DNA of 64,000 nt from assembly GCA_001769975.1 (NCBI GenBank), contig MEPW01000048.1:36398-100397 (forward strand), written 5' to 3'. The notes beneath the pieces were generated by a model that ran no database searches, was not told the origin of the DNA, and saw nothing but the letters and a program-made list of their open reading frames with translations. The DNA comes from Bdellovibrionales bacterium RIFOXYA1_FULL_36_14 (GTDB lineage: Bacteria; Bdellovibrionota; Bacteriovoracia; Bacteriovoracales; Bacteriovoracaceae). This document shows positions 36,583 to 45,573 of this stretch, piece after piece. Position numbers and translations under genes: made by a program. The number at the start of each line of letters is the position of its first letter. Position 1 is the first letter of the stretch.

Positions 36583-38403
36583 ATGAGAAATAAATTATCT
36601 AGTATTTGCTATTTGCTATTAATGGTTTTTGTTTTTGCCTGTGATAGAGAAGAGAGAATGTATGATCCCATGACGGTCGATATCGATAAAGAGATTGAAA
36701 GTTTTAGCGCCCTAGTGGACCAAAATTTAAAATGGAGGGCCAGGGGATTGTCGCTCCTTGAAAATATTAAGACAAGAAAAGATAATGACTTACCAATAAG
36801 TAGTGAGCAAATTGCTCTTATTCATGAAAAAGGGATTGGACAATATACTCAGATTCGAGAAGAATTTTGGAAGATTATTGAAAAATCAAAACGAATCGTA
36901 GATGAAGATGTTAAAGTAAAGTTTACTGATAAAGAGACCTCATATGATGAAAAGAATGACGAATATTTGGTTAATCCAACTGATGAAAATGGTAGAAAAC
37001 TGATTAAGCTTGCCAAGATGTCTTTTTCGGCTGGACTTATTTTGTGTGATAACTACGGAATCTTGCTTTCAACGGTGTATAAGGATGGACAACTTAGACG
37101 ATTAACCAACTTGGATGATGAGAATACTCGTAATGCTCTTGATCGAGTTGTAAAAAGCTTTTTATCACCTGAAAATAGACTAAGTCTTAATAATGCCCAT
37201 CAACTTTTTGTAAGAGTCAGTAAATTTGAAAAACAGAATCAGAGTAATGAGCTAATTAAAAACGATAAAGATAATTTCTACCTCGATGATCTGATCCTGG
37301 GTAGTCCATTTTACAATCATCGTTACGGTGAGCATGCCATTTCTGATAGCGAAAGAATCCAAGAATGGTTAGGAGAGCGTTTTGATAGAAGAGGTAAGCG
37401 AGCAGCCGATAAGTATGTTGATGGCAAGAACGTTGCTATGAACGGTATCAGTAAAGTGTTTGGAAATACCTTGGGACTTATAGAAAAGAGAAAAGGCAAA
37501 ATGCTGGAGTATGTTGATAAAAATGAGGAAGAAGGTAAAACTTGGGTGCAAAAATTAAGTAATGAAATGAGGGCACTTGACGTCATCTTCGAAAAGACTC
37601 CTTTTAGAACTACTGATAAATTTATCCCAGGTCATTGGGGACATGTGGCAATTTGGTCGGGTAATCAGCAAGAACTAGAGAGAATGGGACTATGGAATAA
37701 AAATGCTAAAGATGTGGATTATAATGGTGAAGATTACTTGGATCAGGCCTATCAAAAGGCAGTTGATTCAAGAAACTATACCGGTCTTCCCTATAAATTA
37801 GCGATTGCAACCGGCCATCAGATTATTGAAGCGCTTCGACCTGGTGTTCAGATCAATACCGTTCACCACTTTATGAACATAGATGATTTTGCGGTGATGA
37901 GATTAAAAGAGCAAGATTACCGATTGCAAGTCAAATTTAATAACTCTAAAAATGATTTGGAAGACGAAATTGGTAAGGCCATGAATAATGTGGAATATGA
38001 AAAGGCCATTGATATGCTGGTTGAGCAGTCAAAGATTGAAATGCTTAAAAATGCTTTTGAACAAATCGGAAAGGACTATGATTTTAATTTCAACGTCGAA
38101 ACGGCCAAGAAAATTGTTTGTTCAGAACTGGCTTATGTTACTTACGCAGATGAAAAGTATTTTCCATGGAGTACTACGGAAACTTTGAAACGTGCGACAA
38201 TTTCACCGGATGAAGTTGCCATTGAAGCAAAAAGTGATAAAGAAAACAGTTTATTTGAACCAGTAATTTTATTTCATGCTGCTGTAAGATTTCCTGATGA
38301 TCGTATTCAGGATACGTATGATAAGTTGCTAGATACTAAATATGACGAGATTGAATTTGATTTCGGAATCGAGCGTAAAGTAGATATTAAAGAGTATAAA
38401 TAA
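36583..38403 (+). CDS. Lipoprotein with YiiX-type permuted papain-like domain
   Basis: A 606-aa lipoprotein. The lipobox FVFAC puts the lipidated Cys at residue 20. The N-terminal half is helical and charged. The C-terminal half carries the two elements of the permuted NlpC/P60-like (YiiX/YebB, DUF830) fold: GHWGHVAIW near residue 352 with the catalytic His, and VCSELAYVTY near 512 with the catalytic Cys. Between them is HHFMNIDDFAVMR, the usual polar third region. It may cleave peptides, amide bonds or acyl chains in the envelope; the substrate is unknown. Clear AAGGAG ribosome site and strong terminator. Confidence 0.78.
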   Translation: MRNKLSSICYLLLMVFVFACDREERMYDPMTVDIDKEIESFSALVDQNLKWRARGLSLLENIKTRKDNDLPISSEQIALIHEKGIGQYTQIREEFWKIIEKSKRIVDEDVKVKFTDKETSYDEKNDEYLVNPTDENGRKLIKLAKMSFSAGLILCDNYGILLSTVYKDGQLRRLTNLDDENTRNALDRVVKSFLSPENRLSLNNAHQLFVRVSKFEKQNQSNELIKNDKDNFYLDDLILGSPFYNHRYGEHAISDSERIQEWLGERFDRRGKRAADKYVDGKNVAMNGISKVFGNTLGLIEKRKGKMLEYVDKNEEEGKTWVQKLSNEMRALDVIFEKTPFRTTDKFIPGHWGHVAIWSGNQQELERMGLWNKNAKDVDYNGEDYLDQAYQKAVDSRNYTGLPYKLAIATGHQIIEALRPGVQINTVHHFMNIDDFAVMRLKEQDYRLQVKFNNSKNDLEDEIGKAMNNVEYEKAIDMLVEQSKIEMLKNAFEQIGKDYDFNFNVETAKKIVCSELAYVTYADEKYFPWSTTETLKRATISPDEVAIEAKSDKENSLFEPVILFHAAVRFPDDRIQDTYDKLLDTKYDEIEFDFGIERKVDIKEYK

Positions 38404-38457
38404 GACGGGTACGCAGTTTTGAGCTGCGATCAAACCAGTCAATTTACATGATTTTTT

Positions 38458-38489
38458 AAAAACTCCCCCTAAATTGGGGGAGTTTTTTA
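38458..38489 (+). terminator. Intrinsic terminator
   Basis: AAAAACTCCCCC (38458-38469) pairs perfectly with GGGGGAGTTTTT (38476-38487) across a 6-base loop, then TTATA. It ends the 36583-38403 transcript. A small extra hairpin (CGCAG...CTGCG, 38412-38428) precedes it. Confidence 0.9.
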
Positions 38490-38601
38490 TATAGTTGACC
38501 AATTTGTTTAGATCAGATGAAATATTTTCTAGGTTATAACTTCTTCAAATCCATTTATAATGAGGTTAAAACAAGAATTGTTATCAGAAAGGTGGAAAAA
38601 A

Positions 38602-38949
38602 ATGTCGGACGAAATTGTAATCGGAAAAGATGAGTATTTGATCCGTGAAGGTGAAATGAGCACTCAGATGTATTATTTGAAAGATGGGACCATGGCTGTT
38701 TATAAAGTTAAGGGTGATCAGGAAAAGGAAATTGGCCATATTTATTCTGGTGAATTAGTAGGTGAGATGAGCTTTCTCGATAAAAGTCCCAGATGTGCTT
38801 CAGTTAAGGCGTTAAGTGAATGTCGTTTGGTGGTTATTCCCAGCGAAAAATTTGAACATACCTTGGCCTCACTTCCTACTTGGTACCGCGCTTTGGTTAA
38901 TACTTTATTAGATCGTCTAAGGCGAGCAAACGCGAGAATTAAAATATAA
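38602..38949 (+). CDS. Single-domain cyclic-nucleotide-binding protein
   Basis: A 115-aa cNMP-binding (CRP-like) domain on its own. Start ATG 38602 follows AAAGGTGG; the upstream ATG at 38560 is less likely. DEYLIREGEMSTQMYYLKDG and the phosphate-binding cassette GELVGEMSFLDKSPRCASVKA are seen, with the Arg that contacts the phosphate. The C-terminal helix (RALVNTLLDRLRRANARI) would be the start of a CRP dimer helix, but no DNA-binding domain follows. It may act as a small regulatory partner. Confidence 0.85.
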   Translation: MSDEIVIGKDEYLIREGEMSTQMYYLKDGTMAVYKVKGDQEKEIGHIYSGELVGEMSFLDKSPRCASVKALSECRLVVIPSEKFEHTLASLPTWYRALVNTLLDRLRRANARIKI

Positions 38950-38983
38950 AAGGTTGGTGATTGTCTGCCTTCGTACCTAACTT

Positions 38984-39589
38984 CTAGAACCAAATATTAA
39001 AAGTTTTAAAAAGTGCCTCTTTGGATTTATCAGTAAGTGGGTTTTGATCCATGGAGAGGTGATGGAGGTGATTGAGAGCTAGTAAACAAGTAGGAACGGT
39101 TTCAAAGTTATTGCTATCAAGGTTTAATCTTTTGAGGTTCTTTAAGTTTAGAATGCTTTCTGGTAGGGTGGATAAATGATTTTTGGCAGCATCTAGCGTA
39201 ATAAGTTTTTCCAGTTTTCCCAGCCATTTTGGGAGTCTGGTGAGTTGGTTATTACTTAAGTGAAGATTTTCCAAGTCCAGACACTTAACCTCCAAATTAT
39301 CTGACAATTCCTGTAATTTAGCATTTTTAATTTTTAGTGTTTTTAGTGTGGTTATAGAAAATAATTCTTTTGCGACAAAGACCAGAGAGTTGGCATTAAT
39401 ACTGATAGATTTGAGATTTTTTAATTTTTGGATACGATCATCGATAGACTCTAGATTTTCAGAAATAATTTCGAGTGATTCAAAATGATCATATGCAAAC
39501 AAATCTTCGGGAAGTGCTTGGGCCTTATGATTTAACTTTAACAAAAGGTGTTTGGTTTCAAACTTTTCTTTCATATAATTTTTACTCAA
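38984..39589 (-). CDS. Leucine-rich repeat protein
   Basis: A 201-aa protein with about six LRRs of roughly 23 residues, for example LENLHLSNNQLTRLPKWLGK and LKRLNLDSNNFETVPTCLLA, the 'LxxLxLxxNxLxxLP' bacterial type. No signal peptide and no extra domain, so it is probably a cytoplasmic binding scaffold. Its ATG overlaps the pgsA stop by 4 bases, so it is translated with pgsA. Confidence 0.9.
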   Translation of the reverse strand: MSKNYMKEKFETKHLLLKLNHKAQALPEDLFAYDHFESLEIISENLESIDDRIQKLKNLKSISINANSLVFVAKELFSITTLKTLKIKNAKLQELSDNLEVKCLDLENLHLSNNQLTRLPKWLGKLEKLITLDAAKNHLSTLPESILNLKNLKRLNLDSNNFETVPTCLLALNHLHHLSMDQNPLTDKSKEALFKTFNIWF

Positions 39590-40209
39590 TGACCACTTTC
39601 GTGCCTTTGATTATATCTCATTAACTTAAATTTCAGATACAATTTGGTTGAATATCGAAGGGCCGAAAAAACCGATAAAAAACATGAGATATAAATAAAG
39701 ACAGTTCCTAGGAGTCCAAGCGATATAAAAATTTCGATGTCGTTGATCATTAAAAGGGGAATTCCAATCATTTGCGTAGCTGTTTTATATTTACCCCATT
39801 TATCAACCGGTACACTGATGCCTTTTTGAGAAGCTAAAAGCCTGAGTGAAGTAATATACATTTCTCGAAGAATTAAAAGAATAACGATTAAAAAGTTAAT
39901 ACGCCCTAAGGCCAGTAGCATGATGAGGGAGGACACTACCAAAAATTTATCAGCAATAGGGTCTAAAAAGGATCCAAATACCGTAATAATGTTCCTTTTC
40001 CTGGCAAAATAGCCGTCAAAAAAATCCGTAATTGAAGCCACAGTAAAGGTAAGGGCCGCAATAAAGCTCCATACTTTTCTTGCTCCCAGTGAAAAAAAAT
40101 CACTCTCCGGAATACTAACTGAGAGGCCCAAAACGATGATTGGTATGAGGGTGATTCTAAAAATCGTTAACCGGTTGGGGAGGTTATTTATTGCCCATTC
40201 ATTTTTCAT
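39586..40209 (-). CDS. pgsA: CDP-diacylglycerol-glycerol-3-phosphate 3-phosphatidyltransferase
   Basis: A 207-aa membrane enzyme of phosphatidylglycerol synthesis. The CDP-alcohol phosphotransferase signature fits exactly: Asp62, Asp65-Gly66, Ala69-Arg70, Gly79, Asp83, Asp87 (DGx2ARx8Gx3Dx3D). NLPNRLTIFRITLIP at the N-terminus and several later membrane helices are typical of PgsA. A GGAG ribosome site lies upstream; it is first of a two-gene operon with the LRR gene. Confidence 0.93.
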   Translation of the reverse strand: MKNEWAINNLPNRLTIFRITLIPIIVLGLSVSIPESDFFSLGARKVWSFIAALTFTVASITDFFDGYFARKRNIITVFGSFLDPIADKFLVVSSLIMLLALGRINFLIVILLILREMYITSLRLLASQKGISVPVDKWGKYKTATQMIGIPLLMINDIEIFISLGLLGTVFIYISCFLSVFSALRYSTKLYLKFKLMRYNQRHESGH

Positions 40210-40378
40210 TTATACTCCGTACACACAACTAAAATTATCAGAGAATAGGTGGATGTAACAAGAAAAATTCTATTGATTTATGCAAAGTTTTGGCAGGTCT
40301 TTTTTTTCCATCTAAAAAAAAAATCCAACTGGAGTTAATCTATACACAAGATTCAAGTATTTTACGGAAGGATACCAA

Positions 40379-41107
40379 ATGGAGCGTGTTTTAAATTTGA
40401 TTAAAAGTGATTATAAAGAAACTCAAAAACGAATCTTGCCAAGATTTCCATTTACTTACTTAACATTTAAAGCGAACCAATCTGATTATTCGCATCATGT
40501 TTTTGAAGTGAAAGATATTTCTTACACTGGTATGCAGCTCATTAAAAAAGACGGCGAGCATGGTTATGCAATAAATGGATTCATTGAAGGTGAATTGCAT
40601 TGGAAAGGAACATCGCTTCGCTTGAAAGGCCAGATAAAATGGGTGAATGGAAACACGCTAGGCGTAGGCTTTGCCAAGGATATTGATTTTCTAGAGTCTA
40701 TCCAAAAATTCTTTTCCGTAGAAAATATCATATCTAGTATGAAACCTATTCATGACTCGCAGATGGATTTAGATATACCTGCTAATCTAAAATATTGGAT
40801 CAGAGGGGATGGTCAGGTGGAGGTTTTTGTTTGGCAGCACAATGATCATGAGTTTATGAAATTTGTGATTATTTTTCTGCGCCGGTTTGTGGAATGGGAA
40901 GATGCCAAAGGTATTCAAAGTGGAAAAATTATTGTTAACCGCGATATAGATACACCTTTATCACAAGAAGATGAGTTTGTTTTTGAGATTGATCAAACTC
41001 TTGATCAGGAAAAAATTAATTTTTCGCTGCAGCTAGTTAGGAATATGACAGATGATTTGCTTCCCCAACATGTCCGGGAGTTCCTCTTATTTAAACTTGG
41101 ACTTTAG
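40379..41107 (+). CDS. PilZ-domain protein (c-di-GMP binding)
   Basis: A 242-aa protein. The N-terminal PilZ domain has the RxxxR motif (Arg18 to Arg22, KRILPRF) and the second motif DISYTGMQL, both needed for cyclic di-GMP binding, followed by strands GQIKWVNGNTLGVGFAKD. The C-terminal ~130 residues are a domain I do not recognise. No signal peptide or membrane helix. GGAAGGA ribosome site. It appears monocistronic. Confidence 0.85.
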   Translation: MERVLNLIKSDYKETQKRILPRFPFTYLTFKANQSDYSHHVFEVKDISYTGMQLIKKDGEHGYAINGFIEGELHWKGTSLRLKGQIKWVNGNTLGVGFAKDIDFLESIQKFFSVENIISSMKPIHDSQMDLDIPANLKYWIRGDGQVEVFVWQHNDHEFMKFVIIFLRRFVEWEDAKGIQSGKIIVNRDIDTPLSQEDEFVFEIDQTLDQEKINFSLQLVRNMTDDLLPQHVREFLLFKLGL

Positions 41108-41179
41108 GTTTTGCAAAGACTTAGAACTTTGGTAAATTAAAAGATGTGTTGGGGTTGTTTTTTTTATAAAGGAGAGTGA

Positions 41180-41623
41180 ATGCCAAAAGTCGAGAGAACA
41201 GAAATTTTTGATGTGGATATTGATTCCTTTTATAAAGTCATTACTGACTACGAGGCTTATCCGTCGTTTGTGGACGGAGTGAGTGAGATCGTAGTGGTTA
41301 AAAAAACCAAAACTAAAGCAGAAGTTGAGTTTATCATTAATTTAATTAAAAAATTTTCTTATTCCCTGGATATCAAACAAAAAGAAGGAACGGGAATTAG
41401 TTGGACTTTGATCAAAGGCGACATCTTTAAAAAAAATACCGGTGGATGGATACTTAAGGATATGAAGGAAAAAGGTACCAAGGTGACTTATCATTTGGAA
41501 GTAGAATTTAAAGGGTTTGCTCCTCAGGTGGTGGTCAACAAATTAGTGGCCAACAACTTGCCGGCCATGATGAAGGCTTATTATAAAAAGGCCAAAGCAC
41601 TAAAGAAAGTCAATGATGTCTAG
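41180..41623 (+). CDS. SRPBCC/START-like protein (RatA/COQ10 type)
   Basis: A 147-aa single-domain protein of the polyketide cyclase/dehydrase, RatA/COQ10-like branch. Typical features are the start KVERTEIFDVDIDSFYKVIT, the YEAYPSFVDG segment and the last strand-helix VTYHLEVEFKGFAPQVVVNK. It probably binds a hydrophobic ligand such as a quinone or lipid; the toxin (RatA) reading is not supported by any partner here. GGAG ribosome site. Overlaps the next gene by 11 bases. Confidence 0.82.
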   Translation: MPKVERTEIFDVDIDSFYKVITDYEAYPSFVDGVSEIVVVKKTKTKAEVEFIINLIKKFSYSLDIKQKEGTGISWTLIKGDIFKKNTGGWILKDMKEKGTKVTYHLEVEFKGFAPQVVVNKLVANNLPAMMKAYYKKAKALKKVNDV

Positions 41624-41843
41624 AAAAAAAATAAATAGCAAAAACGGATTCCCATTTGCCGGAGAATTCATCAGAGCACTGGTGAGTAACGCCCAAAAGA
41701 CCAAAGAGGGAGTTGAAAAATATTTAATTAATATTGATCCAAAAAAATTGATGGATTATCTGGTGGATCATTATGATATAGACCTGCATGCTAAATTTTC
41801 GTTTACCAAAAAGCAGAATAAGAAAACTAAAAAGTCGAAATAA
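41613..41843 (+). CDS. Small basic hypothetical protein
   Basis: A 76-aa protein, no family recognised. It overlaps the SRPBCC gene by 11 bases and ends 4 bases before yggS, so it is part of that operon. Central amphipathic helix (EFIRALVSNAQKTKEGVEKY), IDPKKLMDYLVDHYDIDLHA after it, and a Lys-rich tail. It may be a small nucleic-acid- or membrane-associated protein. Confidence 0.65.
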   Translation: MMSRKKINSKNGFPFAGEFIRALVSNAQKTKEGVEKYLINIDPKKLMDYLVDHYDIDLHAKFSFTKKQNKKTKKSK

Positions 41844-41847
41844 TGAT

Positions 41848-42528
41848 ATGTTTAATTTAGAGAATTTGGAAAAAATAAAAGAGATGGCACCTTCTGTGCA
41901 AATCGTCGCAGTTTCCAAATTTGCTTCTATTAATGATATTTTGTCAGCGTATTATGCAGGCCTTAAGCATTTTGGCGAAAATAAAGTTCAGCATTTAATT
42001 GAAAAATCAAAGGAACTTAATAATATTGGGAAAGATGACCTGTGTTGGCATTTTATAGGAAGATTGCAATCTAATAAAATAAAGCATCTGTTTGCCGTCC
42101 CTAATTTAAAATATATCCACTCGGTGGATTCACTCAAACTTTTAAAAGAACTCTACCAAAAACAGGAATTACTAAATCAAAATAAAGTGCAGTATTTTTT
42201 GCAAATTAATACTTCGATGGAACAAGAAAAGGGTGGTGTGGTTGATCGTAATGCTCTTTATGAAATGATAAATTATATTTTAAGTCAAGAAAAGGCCCAG
42301 TTAGAGTTTATTGGTTTAATGACTATGGGCCGTTTGCGAGCTAGTGATTTTGAAAAAGAAGCGGAGGTATGTTTTTCTCAACTGTTTCAATATAGGGAAG
42401 AAATTGAAAAAACCTTTCCTATCTCGGATTTAAAGCTATCTATGGGAATGAGTCAGGATTATAAAATAGCTATCAAACATGGCGCTGATTTTATAAGAAT
42501 TGGTAGTGCGCTGTTTGAGGATCATTAA
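41848..42528 (+). CDS. yggS: YggS-family PLP homeostasis protein
   Basis: A 226-aa pyridoxal-phosphate-binding protein of the YggS/PROSC family, which controls free PLP and amino-acid balance. The PLP Lys is Lys24 in VAVSKF. HFGENKVQHLIEKS, WHFIGRLQSNKIKHL, GLMTMG, LSMGMSQDYKIAIKHG and IRIGSALF are all family motifs. The start is ATG 41848; the longer frame only runs back into the previous gene. Its stop overlaps the convergent gene's stop. Confidence 0.95.
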   Translation: MFNLENLEKIKEMAPSVQIVAVSKFASINDILSAYYAGLKHFGENKVQHLIEKSKELNNIGKDDLCWHFIGRLQSNKIKHLFAVPNLKYIHSVDSLKLLKELYQKQELLNQNKVQYFLQINTSMEQEKGGVVDRNALYEMINYILSQEKAQLEFIGLMTMGRLRASDFEKEAEVCFSQLFQYREEIEKTFPISDLKLSMGMSQDYKIAIKHGADFIRIGSALFEDH

Positions 42529-43475
42529 AATCGCAATCCAACAGAAAATTTTCCATTTACGTTGCTGGAGGTTTGTTTTTCTCCGGTCTCTTCCACTGTG
42601 GTGTTGGAGATCAAATTTTCCACGCTCAGTTCGGTTACCAGATAGAGTCTTTGCTGGATGTGGCTTAGAAGGCCAATTTTAAGATAGGGGAACAGATAAC
42701 TTAATCCTTTAAAGTGGTATTGATCTACTTCCATAGAAGTTTTTCCAACTCCAGTACCTGCGCCAAAATAAAAGTTATTAAGCGTACTTTTCATTTTGTC
42801 CGCGTGGTAAGATATTTCACCGATGAGCATAAATCTTCTAATGGGAATGACGAGATCTTCGTCTTTGATCTCTTCGGCTTCTTGGTCCCATCTAAATCCA
42901 AAGCCAAAATCAAAACGGTAGTTAAAGGCCCTTTTTGAGTATAGTCCTTCCAAATTAACTTGTGACTTAGTGGTTTGTTGACTGGCATCAGCAGAACTTA
43001 AAGAATCATAGAAAGTGTGACCAAGTCCGCCTCGGATGATCCAGTTTGGTCGCTTGGCCAAATGGTATAGTCCCATTTGGTTGGTTTCATAATCAAAATC
43101 TTCAAATAAGAGTTCGCCGGATTCTTTTAATTTGCGGATTTTTTCACTTTCTACATACAGGTGTTTTTGTGTTCTTTCATCCATTAAATTAGTGTGCATT
43201 AATACAAATTGGTTTTTTAAAAAGGGTACTGTAGCATTTTGATCTTGTACTTCCCAGAGAGAGTGATCGGCACTGGTTTCGATCGCATAACACATAAGGC
43301 TGATGGTATCCGTGGAGAATGCTCTGGTTTGATTGGGGACGATGTGAGAATTGGTGCCTTGGTTAATAACAAATCTTTTTTTAGAACTGGAGATGGTGGT
43401 AATAATGACCAATTCATCGGCCCAAATGACTTGGACAAAAATAAAAGTAAACAAAAATATGAATTTTTTGAACAT
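42525..43475 (-). CDS. Outer-membrane beta-barrel-like protein, possibly leaderless
   Basis: A 316-aa exported protein with a signal peptide (MFKKFIFLFTFIFVQVIWAD). Residues of about 28-75 form a small domain (KRFVINQGTNSHIVPNQTRA) resembling the C-terminal domain of the 17013 protein. The rest is a predicted outer-membrane barrel ending NVNGKFSVGLRF, with the terminal Phe typical of barrels recognised by the BAM machinery. A perfect extended -10 sits six bases from the ATG and no Shine-Dalgarno is seen. Function unknown. Confidence 0.7.
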   Translation of the reverse strand: MFKKFIFLFTFIFVQVIWADELVIITTISSSKKRFVINQGTNSHIVPNQTRAFSTDTISLMCYAIETSADHSLWEVQDQNATVPFLKNQFVLMHTNLMDERTQKHLYVESEKIRKLKESGELLFEDFDYETNQMGLYHLAKRPNWIIRGGLGHTFYDSLSSADASQQTTKSQVNLEGLYSKRAFNYRFDFGFGFRWDQEAEEIKDEDLVIPIRRFMLIGEISYHADKMKSTLNNFYFGAGTGVGKTSMEVDQYHFKGLSYLFPYLKIGLLSHIQQRLYLVTELSVENLISNTTVEETGEKQTSSNVNGKFSVGLRF

Positions 43476-43481
43476 AGTGAA

Positions 43482-43490
43482 ATTATATCA
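43482..43490 (-). promoter_or_regulatory. Extended -10 promoter giving a leaderless mRNA
   Basis: On the minus strand TGATATAAT, a perfect extended -10 box, ends six bases before the ATG at 43475. Transcription would begin at or next to the A of the start codon. Confidence 0.5.
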
Positions 43491-43688
43491 TCAAAGGTAA
43501 AAAAAACTATCTATATTTAGGTGATTAACCGGAGTATGCCTGATTTTGTGGGCGTTACTTTTAATCGGTGGACCAAAATATATTTAAGTAAAGTATTAAA
43601 TTTTAATGAGGCAAGCTTATCTTAGATACGATTTATCTGCCAATTGGTTTAAAATGGTAATAAATAGATAAATTCAATAGGAGAAGAT

Positions 43689-45572
43689 GTGTACCGATTT
43701 ATTTTCTACTTCACTTTAATTTTTTGGATTATTAATAATATTTGGGCGGCTACTACTACAGATGCTACTAGGGCCTACACTTACGATTTTCAAGGGGAAG
43801 AAGTTTATTCGAATGGGGACATCTTAAATATGGTGACAATGCTTGGTGTGGGAGCAGTCAGCAAATCACTGCTAACTTGCAAAGTTAAAACTACAGATAC
43901 AACTATTGCAGCAGCTTCAGGAATTAGCTATCTCGGAGGTGAGGTGTATTCCTTTTTTGCCTATAAGGGAGTTGAAGCGAAATATTTGGAATATGGTAGA
44001 GATATTGATGGCAAATTAATTGATTCAGATAAAAAGGCTTTAGAAGCACTTAAAAATAATTATGAAAGTATCAAAGATGTCACGACGACGAAGAAATATC
44101 TCCAATACGCTGCTGCTGCCGGTTTTACAACTTCGGCAGTTTTAGCTTATTGGGATGCTTACGAGGTCAGTGAGCTTAAAGAAGCATGTAAAATGGCATT
44201 GCAAACCACAGTTTCCAAATGCGCCATAGAAGGGACCATTGAGAGTGCTTGCTTGGCTTCTTTACCTGATGTTATTAGAAAAGAAAACCTGCTGGATGCA
44301 ATATTAGGATCTTCGGATAAGAAAACTTCTAAGGAAGCTAAAACTGAAATCGAGTTAAAAAGTGATGAAGCCGCTATCGCATTAAAGTCCACTTGTTCGG
44401 TTGCTCCATGTGCTCAAGAAGCCATTCTGGTTTGTGATCATTACAAAAAAGAATTGAAAAGAACGCTTGGAGAGTGTGATGAGACAGACTTAAAAGATCC
44501 CTTTTTTCAACAAGACAATCAAACTCTAAAAAAGTCCGCTTATTGGGAGTTTTTACTCTCCAGTGCAATGGCCGAAAACAAATTAACCTCAGTGTTGGGC
44601 ATGGGAGCGGTGGGAGTTGGTGTGTACCTGGGCATGGTGGATAAACAGGCTGGCTATGTAGATAAAATGATTTCCAAACCTTTTAACCGTGGAGTGGCCT
44701 TTAGTGCCTTTGCAGGCCTTAGCTATCTGGCTGCCAAATCTAGTGATGAAGTCATTAAAACTTTAGAAAAAAATATCAATCGTATTGAAAAAGTTTTGGC
44801 CCCCATGAAGAAACCAGGAACGGCGGCAATTTATATACCGAGCGAAGTTCCCATGGCAATCCACTCTGATATCATAAATATAAATGTTGCTCAGCCAGTG
44901 GACAGTGTCAAGATTCCTACGACTCAAGTGTATACGGAACAAAAAGAATTTGATCCTAAAAATTTGGATAAACTGACCAACCTCGGAACTGGTGTGAATA
45001 AAACCAGTGCTCAATTGATAACTGCTATAAGTGACGGAGTTTCTGGTCAAAATAATTTATCTGGGGCCACTTTAAATAATGCTAAGACACTGACTAATGG
45101 CCATATGGCGATGAGAGATAAACTGCGCAGTATTCAAAGCAAGATTGGGGCGAAAACTAAAAAAGGGGAATTGCCCAATGCGCTCAATTTAGAGAAAAAA
45201 GCAGCGTCAGATTTAGGAGAAATTTTAAATAAATCTTTTAGCGGAGCTGGATCTTCTCCAGACCAGGCCCGGGAAGTTTTCAAGGATGTGATTCCTATGA
45301 AAGATGTGAATACTAAAGATTTTAGTGTAGTGGCTACCAAACTTGATGCTCCCGCTAAAGAGTCGTTCGATTCCTACACCAACTATATTCCAATCCCTGA
45401 AAAAAAGAATAAAGGCAAAGAAGAGGTGGTAAATTCAGCATTGCAACTGGAAAAATTTCAAAATTCCACCAATGAAGTCAATGATGCAGATAAGACTCTT
45501 TGGGATATTATCAGCTTTAGATATTTTAGAAGTGCTTACCCGGTATTTTCCGATGAAATGAGCGAGGAATAA
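43689..45572 (+). CDS. Tandem Cys-patterned exported protein family, member 1
   Basis: A 627-aa protein, first of four tandem paralogues of a family I do not recognise. GTG start six bases after GGAG; signal peptide MYRFIFYFTLIFWIINNIWA. An apolar segment (ILNMVTMLGVGAVSKSLLTC, Cys64) is followed by YLGGEVYSF at 81-89. Cys pairs fit the family spacing: C-x10-C (KEACKMAL to SKCAIE) and C-x7-C-x13-C (PCAQEAILVC to GEC). The central apolar segment LGMGAVGVGVYLGM (near 298) leads to a charged helix to about 365. It lacks the CxTPxC pair of the others. It ends with TLWDIISFRYFRSA near 604. The next member starts one base after the stop. Confidence 0.75.
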   Translation: MYRFIFYFTLIFWIINNIWAATTTDATRAYTYDFQGEEVYSNGDILNMVTMLGVGAVSKSLLTCKVKTTDTTIAAASGISYLGGEVYSFFAYKGVEAKYLEYGRDIDGKLIDSDKKALEALKNNYESIKDVTTTKKYLQYAAAAGFTTSAVLAYWDAYEVSELKEACKMALQTTVSKCAIEGTIESACLASLPDVIRKENLLDAILGSSDKKTSKEAKTEIELKSDEAAIALKSTCSVAPCAQEAILVCDHYKKELKRTLGECDETDLKDPFFQQDNQTLKKSAYWEFLLSSAMAENKLTSVLGMGAVGVGVYLGMVDKQAGYVDKMISKPFNRGVAFSAFAGLSYLAAKSSDEVIKTLEKNINRIEKVLAPMKKPGTAAIYIPSEVPMAIHSDIININVAQPVDSVKIPTTQVYTEQKEFDPKNLDKLTNLGTGVNKTSAQLITAISDGVSGQNNLSGATLNNAKTLTNGHMAMRDKLRSIQSKIGAKTKKGELPNALNLEKKAASDLGEILNKSFSGAGSSPDQAREVFKDVIPMKDVNTKDFSVVATKLDAPAKESFDSYTNYIPIPEKKNKGKEEVVNSALQLEKFQNSTNEVNDADKTLWDIISFRYFRSAYPVFSDEMSEE

Positions 45573-45573
45573 A

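Noticed and set aside
41180..41843. RatA-type toxin-antitoxin pair (SRPBCC protein plus small basic protein)
   Set aside because: The small protein does not resemble RatB, and this SRPBCC branch also covers COQ10-like lipid-binding proteins. Coupling to yggS argues for a housekeeping role.
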